Source: Flavonifractor sp. An82 (GTDB lineage: Bacteria; Bacillota; Clostridia; Oscillospirales; Oscillospiraceae). From it: a stretch of DNA of 64,000 nucleotides. Made by a program: the position numbers and the translations under genes. Position 1 is the first letter of the stretch. Each line of letters begins with the position of its first letter. The notes under the pieces were generated by a model. The model saw only the letters and a list, made by a program, of their open reading frames with translations. It made no database searches and was not told where the DNA came from. Positions 31,884-38,294 of this stretch are shown in pieces. Location: positions 372,001 through 436,000 of the forward strand of contig NZ_NFHG01000001.1 in NCBI RefSeq assembly GCF_002159265.1. Reading direction: 5' to 3'.

Positions 31884-32632
31884 CCAAACGAATCATCCCC
31901 TGCCTGGACGTGCGGGACGGCCGGGTGGTGAAGGGGGTCAACTTCGTCAATATCCGGGATGCCGGCGACCCGGTGGAGCTGGCCAAATATTATTCGGACC
32001 AGGGAGCCGACGAGATCGTCTTTCTGGACATCACCGCCACCAGCGACGCCCGGGACACCGTGGCCGACGTGGTGGAGCGCACCGCAGCTCAGGTGTTTGT
32101 CCCCCTGACGGTGGGGGGCGGCATCCGTACCCTGGAGGATTTTCAGCGGCTGCTGCGGGCGGGGGCGGATAAAATCTCGGTGAACTCTGCCGCTGTGGCC
32201 CGGCCGGAGCTGATCTCCGAGGCGGCGGAGCGGTTCGGCTCCCAGTGCGTGGTGCTGGCGGTGGACGCCCGGGCCCGGGGAGACGGCAACTGGGAGGTGG
32301 TGGTGGCCGGAGGGAGAAAGCCCACCGGCATGGACCTGATCGAATGGGTCAAGCAGGGCGAGGCCCTGGGGGCGGGAGAAATTTTGCTCACCTCTATGGA
32401 CGCCGACGGTACCAAGGCAGGCTTCGACCTGGCCATGACGAAAGCGGTGACGGACGCGGTGTCCATCCCAGTCATCGCCTCCGGCGGCTGCGGCAGTCTG
32501 GCCCACTTTGCGGAGGTATTTGAGGGAACAAACTGCGATGCGGCCCTGGCGGCCTCCTTGTTCCACTTTGGGGAGTTGACAGTGCCCCAGGTAAAGGAGT
32601 ATCTTACAACCAGAGAGATCCCGGTGCGATAA
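31877..32632 (+). CDS. hisF: Imidazole glycerol phosphate synthase, cyclase subunit
   Basis: 251 residues starting at GTG 31877 inside the end of hisA. Family start [14 protein letters not shown] with the catalytic Asp, the other catalytic Asp in T-S-M-D-A-D-G-T, and phosphate loops G-G-G-I-R-T and A-S-G-G-C-G-S. Works with HisH to give IGP and AICAR. Confidence 0.96.
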   Translation: MLAKRIIPCLDVRDGRVVKGVNFVNIRDAGDPVELAKYYSDQGADEIVFLDITATSDARDTVADVVERTAAQVFVPLTVGGGIRTLEDFQRLLRAGADKISVNSAAVARPELISEAAERFGSQCVVLAVDARARGDGNWEVVVAGGRKPTGMDLIEWVKQGEALGAGEILLTSMDADGTKAGFDLAMTKAVTDAVSIPVIASGGCGSLAHFAEVFEGTNCDAALAASLFHFGELTVPQVKEYLTTREIPVR

Positions 32633-32654
32633 CTCACACAAGGGGGAATATGGT

Positions 32655-32888
32655 ATGCTGGACGATATTTTTGATCTGGTATCCGATCTTTTGGGAGAGA
32701 ACAAGGTCAACACTCTGGCCGGAGCAGTCCCCAGAACGCCTTCGCCCAGTCAGAAGAAAAAACGGGCGGCAGACCGCCCCACGCAAAAGGCGGCCCACAA
32801 GACGCCCAAGCTGACCGCACGCCGGGACCGGCGGGGCGGTGAAGACCCCTGGGACTGGAAGGAAGAGAAGCCGCCCTGGGAATTTTGA
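32655..32888 (+). CDS. Small basic protein inside the his operon, unknown
   Basis: 77 residues between hisF and hisI, with a possible AAGGGGG site 13 bases upstream. The N-terminal 20 residues ([20 protein letters not shown]) are an acidic amphipathic helix, the middle is a lysine/arginine-rich, probably disordered stretch, and the end is tryptophan-rich: [15 protein letters not shown]. No cysteines, no membrane segment. I recognise no family. The operon position and codon use fit a real gene, but no histidine-related role can be read. Confidence 0.65.
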   Translation: MLDDIFDLVSDLLGENKVNTLAGAVPRTPSPSQKKKRAADRPTQKAAHKTPKLTARRDRRGGEDPWDWKEEKPPWEF

Positions 32889-32900
32889 GGTGATATCATA

Positions 32901-33227
32901 ATGGATCTGAACGATCTGTTCCAGAAGTCCGACCTAATCCCTGTCATCATCCAGGACGCGGACACCAGGGATATTTTGATGCTGGGTTTCACCAACCGCG
33001 AGGCGGTGGAGCTGACCTTAAAGACCAAAACCGCCTGGTTCTGGTCCCGCAGCCGGCAGAAGCTGTGGAACAAGGGTGAGAGCTCGGGCCACTTCCTTCA
33101 CGTGAAGAAGGTGGTCACCGACTGCGACACCGACACCCTGCTCTACCTCTGCACCCCGGAGGGACCCACCTGCCACACCGGGGCGAGGAGCTGCTTTTTC
33201 AACACGATTTGGGAGGAAACACCATGA
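32901..33227 (+). CDS. hisI: Phosphoribosyl-AMP cyclohydrolase
   Basis: 108 residues, the stand-alone form. Conserved F-W-S-R-S-R-Q-K-L-W-N-K-G-E-S-S-G and the zinc ligands D-C-D-T-D-T-L plus C-H-T-G-A-R-S-C-F-F. Opens the adenine ring of PR-AMP. GAGG lies upstream of the ATG. Its stop overlaps the hisE start (ATGA). The unfused hisI and hisE arrangement differs from the enterobacterial hisIE fusion. Confidence 0.96.
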   Translation: MDLNDLFQKSDLIPVIIQDADTRDILMLGFTNREAVELTLKTKTAWFWSRSRQKLWNKGESSGHFLHVKKVVTDCDTDTLLYLCTPEGPTCHTGARSCFFNTIWEETP

Positions 33228-33553
33228 GCGACACCATTTTGCAGGACCTGTACCAGGTGGTGCTGGGCCGCAAGAGCGATCCCCAGGAGGGGTCCTACAC
33301 CTGCTATCTCTTTGACAAAGGTCTGGATAAGATCCTGAAGAAGGTGGGGGAGGAGTGCTCCGAGACCATCATTGCCGCCAAAAACGGCAAGCAGGAGGAG
33401 ACGGTGGGAGAGATCTCTGATCTGATCTACCACCTGATGGTGATGATGGCCGATCAGAACATCCCCCTGGACGCGGTGCTGGCCGAGCTGGAGCACCGCA
33501 GCCATAAGATCGGCAATCTGAAGCAGATGAAGACCGTCGATCACGAGACTTAA
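33224..33553 (+). CDS. hisE: Phosphoribosyl-ATP pyrophosphohydrolase
   Basis: 109 residues; the ATG at 33224 overlaps the hisI stop. All-alpha MazG-like fold with S-Y-T-C-Y-L-F, K-K-V-G-E-E-C-S-E-T-I-I-A-A-K and E-I-S-D-L-I-Y-H-L, where the acidic residues bind Mg. Removes pyrophosphate from PR-ATP. Last his gene; terminator directly after. Confidence 0.96.
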   Translation: MSDTILQDLYQVVLGRKSDPQEGSYTCYLFDKGLDKILKKVGEECSETIIAAKNGKQEETVGEISDLIYHLMVMMADQNIPLDAVLAELEHRSHKIGNLKQMKTVDHET

Positions 33554-33571
33554 CAAGCTGTAGTTATGACA

Positions 33572-33610
33572 AAACCGGGTCCTGCCGCCAACAGCGGCAG
33601 GACCCGGTTT
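33572..33610 (+). terminator. Bidirectional terminator between hisE and the XRE gene
   Basis: Perfect 17-bp stem (AAACCGGGTCCTGCCGC with its complement), 5-base loop. The A run on one side and T run on the other allow use from both strands. Confidence 0.9.
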
Positions 33611-33611
33611 C

Positions 33612-33836
33612 TTATTTTGCACGTTCGTAGGGGCTGCTGATATTGGTGCGGCCCAGAATATAGTCGGTGGAGGTATGGTAGAAGTCGGCCAGGGTCAGAA
33701 GATGGACCACCGGAATGGTCTGGAAGCCCCGCTCATAACGGGAGTACACCGTCTGGCTGATCCCCAGTACCTCGGCAATATCCTTCTGATACAGATCCCT
33801 GTCCTCCCGGAGATCCCGCAGCCGCTGAAAATACAT
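33612..33836 (-). CDS. XRE-family transcriptional regulator
   Basis: 74 residues, essentially just a helix-turn-helix domain: L-Y-Q-K-D-I-A-E-V-L-G-I-S-Q-T-V-Y-S-R-Y-E-R-G is the motif, and F-Y-H-T-S-T-D-Y-I-L-G-R-T the conserved XRE closing helix. ATG 33836 has GAGGGGGC 6 bases upstream; the TTG at 33854 is less likely. It reads away from the 82-residue gene at 33942. Two 16-bp palindromes sharing AGTACT halves lie between them and are its probable operators. The surrounding DNA is clearly AT-richer than its neighbours. Confidence 0.9.
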   Translation of the reverse strand: MYFQRLRDLREDRDLYQKDIAEVLGISQTVYSRYERGFQTIPVVHLLTLADFYHTSTDYILGRTNISSPYERAK

Positions 33837-33855
33837 TGCTTTGCCCCCTCGCAAT

Positions 33856-33871
33856 AGTACTCATGAATACT
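33856..33871. promoter_or_regulatory. Operator 1 of the XRE module
   Basis: AGTACTCATGAATACT, a 16-bp palindrome with one mismatched pair, ending two bases before the -35 of the rightward promoter and lying 20 bases before the XRE start on the other strand. A bound repressor here could also control its own gene. Confidence 0.65.
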
Positions 33872-33872
33872 A

Positions 33873-33901
33873 TTGACAATACAACAGGTTCTCATTAGAA
33901 T
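33873..33901 (+). promoter_or_regulatory. Promoter of the 82-residue protein gene
   Basis: Perfect TTGACA (33873-33878), 17-bp spacer, TAGAAT (33896-33901), bracketed by the two palindromes. Confidence 0.75.
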
Positions 33902-33910
33902 GTCTAATAC

Positions 33911-33926
33911 AGTACTTATAAGTACT
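33911..33926. promoter_or_regulatory. Operator 2 of the XRE module
   Basis: AGTACTTATAAGTACT, a perfect 16-bp palindrome covering the region just after the expected transcription start. Centre-to-centre distance from operator 1 is 55 bp, a little over five helical turns. Confidence 0.7.
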
Positions 33927-33941
33927 ATAAAGGAGGGCATG

Positions 33942-34190
33942 ATGGAACTATATCAGGAAATACTGGCTCACATTTTGCAGAATACGACTGTGAGCATTTC
34001 TTTTCCGGAATTGTCTTGTGATATCAGCACGCTCATGGAGCAAAGATGCTATCAAGCCTTACAAAAAATCCAGGCGATCTTGAAGGATGATCGCCTGGAT
34101 GATACAGAATGCTTTCAAAAGATCGAGGAGATCGTGTGCGTATTTGAGAACTTAGGCAGCGGGTGCGGGACAAGACACGATTTTGGGTAA
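33942..34190 (+). CDS. 82-residue protein controlled by the XRE operators, unknown
   Basis: ATG 33942 follows AGGAGG by 5 bases; the ATG at 33939 is too close. The protein starts MELYQEILAHILQNTTVSIS, is mainly helical and acidic, with four cysteines (D-C-D-I... region, R-C-Y-Q-A-L, D-T-E-C-F, I-V-C-V-F), and ends G-S-G-C-G-T-R-H-D-F-G. No membrane segment. I recall similar small proteins with an H-D-F-G end in clostridial genomes but cannot name the family. Codon use is more AT-rich than the flanking genes. It could be a toxin, an antirepressor or a stress protein; nothing visible decides. Confidence 0.75.
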   Translation: MELYQEILAHILQNTTVSISFPELSCDISTLMEQRCYQALQKIQAILKDDRLDDTECFQKIEEIVCVFENLGSGCGTRHDFG

Positions 34191-34212
34191 GGCACAGTCC
34201 TTTGTTCTTCTG

Positions 34213-34746
34213 CTATTTCTGCCCGTAGGTGACGAACAGAGTATACAGCCGGCTGATGGTATTCCAGCTGCCCTGGTCCAGCACACCGGTCTGGGGTTTG
34301 CCGTCCAGCTGCTGCACCCAGCGGATATTGTACTGGGTAGCGGCGTCGTTCTGACCGGTGACCGGGGCGGATTGAATGCCGTCCAGCAGCCGGGCCAGAG
34401 CTCGGAACATGGACTGCACCAGGTAGAGATGAACGCTTTCCTGGTCGGGCTGTACGGAAAAGTCACAGTTGGGATAGCCCCGGCAGGGGAGAGGGCCCGC
34501 CAGCCGGGCCCTGGCCTGAAGGTAGAGGGCGGCGATGGCGTCCCAGGTGGCCTGGTCCACCCGGCCGGTCACCGGCGGGAAGAACTCCCGCTGGAAGAGC
34601 ATGACGGCCTCCAGGGTGCGCTCCCCGAAAATGCCGTCGGGGGTGAGCCGGGGCAGAAAGTCATAGAGGAAGGACAGCTCCCGCAGCATGGTCTGGAGGC
34701 TGCGGACCGGCTGCCCGATGAGACGGATCTCCTGGGGTATGATCAT
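34213..34746 (-). CDS. Double peptidoglycan-binding domain protein
   Basis: 177 residues with two PG_binding_1 repeats: V-R-S-L-Q-T-M-L-R...D-G-I-F-G-E-R-T-L-E-A-V in the first 60, and Y-L-V-Q-S-M-F-R-A-L...G-Q-N-D-A-A-T...T-I-S-R-L-Y in the last 70. No signal peptide, which is common for proteins placed on the forespore from the mother cell. Its ATG overlaps the end of the upstream 406-residue gene (ATGA), so the two are made together. Cortex or coat binding is an inference from the pairing with a SpoIID-like protein. Confidence 0.85.
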   Translation of the reverse strand: MIIPQEIRLIGQPVRSLQTMLRELSFLYDFLPRLTPDGIFGERTLEAVMLFQREFFPPVTGRVDQATWDAIAALYLQARARLAGPLPCRGYPNCDFSVQPDQESVHLYLVQSMFRALARLLDGIQSAPVTGQNDAATQYNIRWVQQLDGKPQTGVLDQGSWNTISRLYTLFVTYGQK

Positions 34747-35963
34747 GAGGCGGCTCCTCTCTCGTCGGCGGAGCCCAGTGTCATGGGCTGGCCGGGATAC
34801 TGGGTCAGGCCGGTGGCCTGGCTTTCGGGCAGATCGGGACGGAACTGTTCGGGGATCACATTGGTATAGGTCTCCACCGTATCCACGATACCGGCATACA
34901 TCCGGTAGAGAGCGGCCCAGGTCTGGGGGCCCATGATGCCGTCCTGGGGCAGACCGGCCATGCGCTGCACGGCGATGACGGCGTTTTTGGTGGCGGGGCC
35001 GTAGATACCGTCGATGGCCACCCGGGGGATGTTGCTGTAAAACTCAGACACCACCGAAAGCACATACTGAATGGTACGCACCGAGTCCCCCCGTGCTCCC
35101 TCGGAGAGCACGCTGGGGAAGGGTTGGCCGCTGCCGCCGGGGTAGTAGGTCTGGCCCTGACTGATGAGCTCTGCCAGGTCCAGCACCCCCACATAGAGAA
35201 AGACCATCTTGTACCAGGTGGAGTTGCCCACGATGCCGTCAGGGGTCAGGTCAAAGATCTCCTGGAACTTCTTCACCGCCGCCTCGGTGGCCGGACCAAA
35301 GACGCCGTCCACCGGGTAGACCTTGGGTATGGCGGGGTAATCCCGTGAGATGCGGTTGAGCATGACCTGGATGCGCTGCACCGCCTCGCCGCTGTCCCCC
35401 CGGCGGATGGGATAGCCGGGGTAGGAGTAGCGGATGCCCCGCACCGGGGCGTTGGTCACCAGCTCGATGTTGTCGCCGTAGTAGCTGCGCAGGATGGTCA
35501 TGTAGTCCGCCCCCTGTTCCGCCATGGCCTGGCTGCCCCACTGGGACAGCCCGTCGCAGGTGACGGTGGTGCCGTTGCAGAATTTGGCGGCCAGCGGCTC
35601 CACAAAGCCGATGCGCCGTATGTAGGAGTTGAACATCTCATCCACCAGCTGGCTGATGTTCTCAAAGATGTTGCGGCCCTTGATGAACTTCTGGTCGTAG
35701 GCGGTGGACGAGGTGATGTTGAAGGGGTACCCCCGGCTGGGGTAGAACTCGGTGTACACCCGGTTGAGGGCAAAGGAGATGATGGCCAGGATGTTGGCCT
35801 GAAGGGCGGCGGTCTCCCAGGTGGGATAGATCTCGCTGGAGGCCACATTCTTCACGTATTCCGGGAAGGAGACCGTCACATTCTCCGCATCGGAGCCGGG
35901 CGGTCCCAGATGGACCGTGATGTACTGGGGCACATAGGGGGTGATGGGCAGGGATTCCGGCAT
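34743..35963 (-). CDS. SpoIID-like domain and two peptidoglycan-binding repeats
   Basis: 406 residues with AAAGGAGGG upstream. Residues about 15-170 match the SpoIID/LytB-like clostridial module: V-P-Q-Y-I-T-V-H-L-G-P-P, E-Y-V-K-N-V-A-S-S-E-I-Y-P-T-W, A-N-I-L-A-I-I-S-F-A-L-N-R-V-Y-T-E-F, and S-Q-W-G-S-Q. Two PG-binding domains follow (about 190-260 and 285-355, each with D-G-V-F-G-P-A-T or D-G-I-Y-G-P-A-T). The end is a proline-rich tail. No signal peptide. Likely binds or trims spore-wall glycan; catalytic activity of the SpoIID-like part is unproven. Confidence 0.82.
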   Translation of the reverse strand: MPESLPITPYVPQYITVHLGPPGSDAENVTVSFPEYVKNVASSEIYPTWETAALQANILAIISFALNRVYTEFYPSRGYPFNITSSTAYDQKFIKGRNIFENISQLVDEMFNSYIRRIGFVEPLAAKFCNGTTVTCDGLSQWGSQAMAEQGADYMTILRSYYGDNIELVTNAPVRGIRYSYPGYPIRRGDSGEAVQRIQVMLNRISRDYPAIPKVYPVDGVFGPATEAAVKKFQEIFDLTPDGIVGNSTWYKMVFLYVGVLDLAELISQGQTYYPGGSGQPFPSVLSEGARGDSVRTIQYVLSVVSEFYSNIPRVAIDGIYGPATKNAVIAVQRMAGLPQDGIMGPQTWAALYRMYAGIVDTVETYTNVIPEQFRPDLPESQATGLTQYPGQPMTLGSADERGAAS

Positions 35964-35975
35964 ACGATCCCTCCT

Positions 35976-36365
35976 TTACAGATTTTGGGGCGGAACATTC
36001 ACCGGGTCCTCCGGCAGCAGAGTGGCGGACTGCTCCGGCAGGGGGATCAGTTCCAGTTCCTGCAGGGTCTGGGTGTTGGGGAAGATCTGTACATTCTCCA
36101 CCACCAGAAGCTCATAGCCCGGCGACTCCACCCAGATATCGCACACGGCGAAGGGTTCTGCGGTGCCGGAGGATTCGCTAGCGGACGGGTCCGGGGTGCC
36201 TACCCGGACGGGCTGGGTGCGGCCGTTGGCGTCGGTGACCCGCAGAGCCAGCAGGGTATGGCGGCCCTCGGTACTCCGCTGGGTGAAGGCCACGGTGGCC
36301 CCAGCCACGGGGATCTGGGCCCGGGAGGTGAAAACCCGGGTCAGAATGGTTCCTGTTGCGGCCAA
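35976..36365 (-). CDS. Carboxypeptidase-regulatory-like (Ig-fold) protein of the spore-wall cluster
   Basis: 129 residues from a TTG at 36365, 8 bases after AGGAGG; an upstream reading to 36569 has no ribosome site and would run through the rex promoter. The sequence G-T-I-L-T-R-V-F-T-S-R-A-Q-I-P-V-A-G-A-T-V and later D-A-N-G-R-T...Y-E-L-L-V-V-E-N-V-Q fits the carboxypeptidase regulatory/CNA-B beta-sandwich. A short acidic Pro-rich end follows. It lies 12 bases before the SpoIID-like gene, in the same direction, so this is probably the first gene of a three-gene unit. Function unknown. Confidence 0.72.
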   Translation of the reverse strand: MAATGTILTRVFTSRAQIPVAGATVAFTQRSTEGRHTLLALRVTDANGRTQPVRVGTPDPSASESSGTAEPFAVCDIWVESPGYELLVVENVQIFPNTQTLQELELIPLPEQSATLLPEDPVNVPPQNL

Positions 36366-36425
36366 ACTGCATTCCTCCTTTTCCTTCCACTCTATGCCGG
36401 AAGGGGAGGAATTGTCCCGCAGACG

Positions 36426-36454
36426 TTGACATCGATGGCAGTTTTGAGTAAACT
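36426..36454 (+). promoter_or_regulatory. rex promoter
   Basis: TTGACA (36426-36431), 17-bp spacer, TAAACT (36449-36454). The gap 36366-36494 holds this and the ribosome site of the divergent minus-strand gene. No clear Rex self-operator is seen. Confidence 0.6.
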
Positions 36455-36494
36455 GAATAGGAAAGATATCCTCTGGAACGAGTGTGATGGAGCA

Positions 36495-37127
36495 ATGAGA
36501 AAGCAAAAAGTGTCCAGTGCGGTGATCCGGCGGCTGCCTCGGTATTACCGCCATTTGACCGACCTGCATCTGGCGGGGGTGGAGCGCATCTCATCCAGCG
36601 CTCTGGGAAGGTCTATGGGTCTGACTGCCTCCCAGATCCGGCAGGATCTGTCCTGTTTTGGGGAGTTTGGTCAGCAGGGATATGGTTATAACATTGAAAA
36701 GCTGCGGGGAGAGGTGGCGGATATCCTGGGCATGAACCGGGGCCATACCGCCGTGATCCTGGGCGCCGGCAACCTGGGCCGGGCCCTGATGGAGAACTTC
36801 CACTTTGAGCGCTCCGGCGTGATTCTGGCCGCCGCCTTTGATGTGGCTCCCGAGATCGTGGGACAGGTACGCTCCGGCGTGCCCATCTACCATGTGGACC
36901 GGCTGGAGGAGTATCTGGCGGAGCATCCTGCCAGCATCGGGGTGCTGACGGTACCCCGCAGCGTGGCCAACGCCACCGCGGGCCGGCTGGTCCGGTCCGG
37001 TGTGCGGGGCATCTGGAACTTTACCAACAGCGAGCTGACGGTGGAGGCGCCGGGAGTGGTCATTGAGGACGTCCACTTTGCCGACAGCCTGCTGGCCCTC
37101 AGCTATATGATCTCGGAGGAAGCATGA
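36495..37127 (+). CDS. rex: Redox-sensing transcriptional repressor Rex
   Basis: 210 residues from ATG 36495, which gives the family start (M-R-K-Q-K-V-S-S-A-V-I-R-R-L-P-R-Y-Y-R). The winged helix is at residues 1-80 with S-S-A-L-G-R-S-M-G-L-T-A-S-Q-I-R-Q-D-L. The Rossmann NAD(H) domain follows, with V-I-L-G-A-G-N-L-G-R-A near residue 87. Rex senses NADH/NAD+ and represses fermentation genes. The ribosome site is weak (GGAG close to the start). The stop overlaps the ATG of the SLH gene (ATGA). Confidence 0.95.
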   Translation: MRKQKVSSAVIRRLPRYYRHLTDLHLAGVERISSSALGRSMGLTASQIRQDLSCFGEFGQQGYGYNIEKLRGEVADILGMNRGHTAVILGAGNLGRALMENFHFERSGVILAAAFDVAPEIVGQVRSGVPIYHVDRLEEYLAEHPASIGVLTVPRSVANATAGRLVRSGVRGIWNFTNSELTVEAPGVVIEDVHFADSLLALSYMISEEA

Positions 37128-38254
37128 AGAAAGCAGCGTCAATCCTGCTTGCCGGGGCCATCCTGGTGAGCGGTGGGGCGGTGGTGACCGCCAGTGAGTC
37201 CCTGGTCAGCAAGAGCTATGTGGACGGTACCTTTACCACCCAGGCTCTGGAGCAGGTGAGCAAGCGGGCGGAGGAGGAGATGAGTGCCTCCTACAACCAG
37301 GCTCTGAACGAACTTAACAGCAAGCACAGCAGCTATCTGAGCCAAGTGGGAGGGAGCACCGGCGGCACGTCGGTCTCCTCCGGTCTCAGCGACCGGCGCT
37401 TGAAAAAGGGGGACGTGCTCACCCTGTCCTCCGGCTCCGGCGTGATGCTGCTGGCGGGGAGCGCCTCCGCCTCCGGCGGGGTGCTGGTGGATACTACTGC
37501 CGGTACCACGGTGGCGGCGGGCGGCGGGCTGACAGCCCGGCACCGCTGCCTGGCTGGTGAGACTGCCGCGGCAGTGACCATCACCTCAGACACGGCGGTG
37601 CTCAGCCTGGAGGGGAGCTACACCCTCTCTGCCAGCGGGAACGTGGACTACAACGCCATGGCCGACGGCCTTGCCCAGATGGGCCTGCTGAAGGGTACCG
37701 GGGCCGCCTATGGATCGGGCTATGAGCTGGAGCGGCAGGCTCTCCGGGTGGAGGGGCTGGTCATGTTCATCCGCCTGATGGGCGAGGAGAACGCCGCCCT
37801 GACCTCCACGGCGGTCAATCCCTTCGCGGACAGCCCCAGCTGGGCCGACCGCTATCTGGCCTACGCCTATGAGAAGGGCTATACCACCGGCATCGGCACC
37901 AACGCCGCGGGGCAGCTGATGTTCGGCCCCAACAATACCATCTCGGCAGGGGAGTACATGACCTTTGTGCTGCGGGCGCTGGGCTATTCGGAGAGCGGGA
38001 CCAATCCCGACTTCAACTGGCAGAACGCCATGGATGCGGCAGTGGCCTACGGCGTCATCCGCCAGAGCGAGGCCGCCCTGCTTTCCGGCAGCAGCTTCTG
38101 CCGGGCCCAGGTGGTCTACCTGTCGGTGTGTGCCCTGTCCGCCCCCACCAAGACCGGCGGCATCCTGCTGGACAAGACCGCCTCCAACGGGGGATATGAC
38201 CAGACCTCCATGCAGGCCATTCTCAATGGAATCTCCGCCCTGCGGCTGAGCTAA
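37124..38254 (+). CDS. Exported SLH-domain protein
   Basis: 376 residues. Signal peptide MKKAASILLAGAILVSGGAV with probable cleavage after V-T-A-S. A coiled-coil-like stretch (about 25-70) and a Ser/Gly-rich beta region (about 75-165) come next. Two S-layer-homology segments occupy about 175-340, with N-P-F-A-D-S-P-S-W-A-D-R-Y-L-A-Y-A-Y-E-K-G-Y and the following I-S-A-G-E-Y-M-T-F-V-L-R-A-L-G-Y. SLH repeats bind pyruvylated wall polymers. The start codon overlaps the rex stop, so it is translated with the redox regulator, an unusual pairing. A terminator follows. Confidence 0.85.
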   Translation: MKKAASILLAGAILVSGGAVVTASESLVSKSYVDGTFTTQALEQVSKRAEEEMSASYNQALNELNSKHSSYLSQVGGSTGGTSVSSGLSDRRLKKGDVLTLSSGSGVMLLAGSASASGGVLVDTTAGTTVAAGGGLTARHRCLAGETAAAVTITSDTAVLSLEGSYTLSASGNVDYNAMADGLAQMGLLKGTGAAYGSGYELERQALRVEGLVMFIRLMGEENAALTSTAVNPFADSPSWADRYLAYAYEKGYTTGIGTNAAGQLMFGPNNTISAGEYMTFVLRALGYSESGTNPDFNWQNAMDAAVAYGVIRQSEAALLSGSSFCRAQVVYLSVCALSAPTKTGGILLDKTASNGGYDQTSMQAILNGISALRLS

Positions 38255-38259
38255 ATAGA

Positions 38260-38294
38260 AAACGGGAGCCAGATCACTCTGGCTCCCATTTTTT
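38260..38294. terminator. Bidirectional terminator between SLH gene and Zn/Cd ATPase
   Basis: GGGAGCCAGA pairs with TCTGGCTCCC around a 4-base loop, T run at 38289-38294 on the plus strand. It overlaps the stop codon of the convergent ATPase gene. Confidence 0.85.

Noticed and set aside
33612-34190. Classical toxin-antitoxin pair
   Set aside because: The genes are divergent, not in one operon, and the 82-residue protein shows no known toxin motif, so the name is not justified.
35910-36494. 195-codon N-terminal extension of Rex
   Set aside because: It covers the rex promoter and runs antisense through the Ig-like gene; homologues begin at the 36495 ATG.
36366-36569. 68-residue extension of the Ig-like protein
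   Set aside because: Would be translated from DNA containing the rex promoter; the TTG at 36365 has a perfect AGGAGG site.
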